Origin: CAZQSL01 sp964595945 | GTDB lineage: Bacteria > UBP15 > UBA6099 > JAJRTR01 | DNA: 5,602 nucleotides | Direction: 5' to 3' | Assembly: GCA_964595945.1 (NCBI GenBank) | Contig: CAZQSL010000176.1 | Coordinates: forward strand, 1 to 5,602 | Shown: positions 5,449-5,602 of the stretch, in pieces | Position numbering within the stretch: the first letter of the stretch is position 1 | Layout: each line of letters opens with the position of its first letter | Program-made: the position numbers and the translations under genes | Notes under the pieces: generated by a model | What the model was told of the DNA's origin: nothing | Databases searched by the model: none | Seen by the model: the letters and a program-made list of their open reading frames with translations, nothing else

Positions 5449-5602
5449 ACAAACATGTTTTCACTGGAGCAGGGATTTTATCCCGGAAGGCTTCAATAAC
5501 AATGGATGGGTATTTCTATTGATATTCAGTATAAACGATGAGAGTTTTTGAACCCGGATCCGTCAATAGAAAGTGCGCTATTGTCGAATCCGGCAGTCGC
5601 GA

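Larger units (their letters stand above)
5200..5602 (+). other. Intergenic region without a convincing gene
   Basis: Composition falls from the C-ending codon pattern of the pilT operon to more AT-rich, mixed sequence. The longest open stretch (ATG at 5267 to 5551, 94 codons) begins inside an inverted repeat and has no ribosome site, so it is not called. The region holds two related hairpins (5269-5298 and 5384-5413). It also has a short degenerate direct repeat around 5343-5360 (ACGGATTA followed by ACGCGGATG). A gene may begin beyond the right edge. Confidence 0.6.

Noticed and set aside
5267..5551. 94-codon + strand open frame in the 3' intergenic region
   Set aside because: Its start lies at the base of the palindrome, there is no Shine-Dalgarno site, and its first residues simply translate the repeat arms.
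1..5602. CRISPR array, insertion sequence, riboswitch or diversity-generating retroelement
   Set aside because: No regularly spaced repeats, transposase, reverse transcriptase, template/variable repeat pair or known riboswitch core was seen on either strand.

Overview
The window reads as the right-hand end of a prophage or tailocin-like structural and lysis module (about 1-3587), followed by a chromosomal pilT operon (about 3661-5199) and a repeat-bearing intergenic tail (5200-5602). Every supported gene lies on the + strand. The DNA is GC-rich. Most phage genes have purine-rich Shine-Dalgarno sites, and PilT points to a Gram-negative-type bacterium with type IV pili. The taxon cannot be fixed from this sequence. 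My weak guess is a PVC-type lineage such as Lentisphaerota, based only on recollection of the style of the intergenic hairpins.

Region 1 (1-2526) holds phage virion genes: the C-terminal end of an unidentified protein, a 298-residue fibre or decoration-like protein, a 75-residue small protein, and a 379-residue tail-spike or adhesin-like protein. The last has beta-helix-like rungs and a C-terminal fibronectin-III-like domain. These genes sit close together, and the small protein gene overlaps the adhesin gene by 8 nt.

Region 2 (2560-3587) is a compact lysis cassette. It encodes a holin-like protein (coiled coil plus one membrane helix), an M15-type peptidoglycan peptidase with intact zinc ligands, and a second protein with one N-terminal membrane helix. 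Codon choice shifts near 2530 from G-ending codons in the tail genes to C-ending codons, the style also seen in pilT.

Region 3 (3588-3717) is the junction. It holds a perfect 10-bp-stem hairpin with no U-tract on the + strand, then a near-consensus sigma-70 promoter (TAGACA-17-TATAAT).

Region 4 (3718-5199) has pilT, encoding the hexameric retraction ATPase family protein with all core ATPase motifs but an unusual AIRNLIRE-equivalent segment, and then a 119-residue coiled-coil protein probably co-transcribed with it.

Region 5 (5200-5602) has no convincing gene. It holds a perfect 13-bp inverted repeat and a degenerate second copy about 115 bp downstream. I found no RNA genes, CRISPR array, insertion sequence or complete attachment-site pair. 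No clearly new system is proven. The best leads are the beta-helix/Fn3 adhesin, the two-membrane-protein lysis cassette abutting pilT, and the divergent PilT C-terminal motif.
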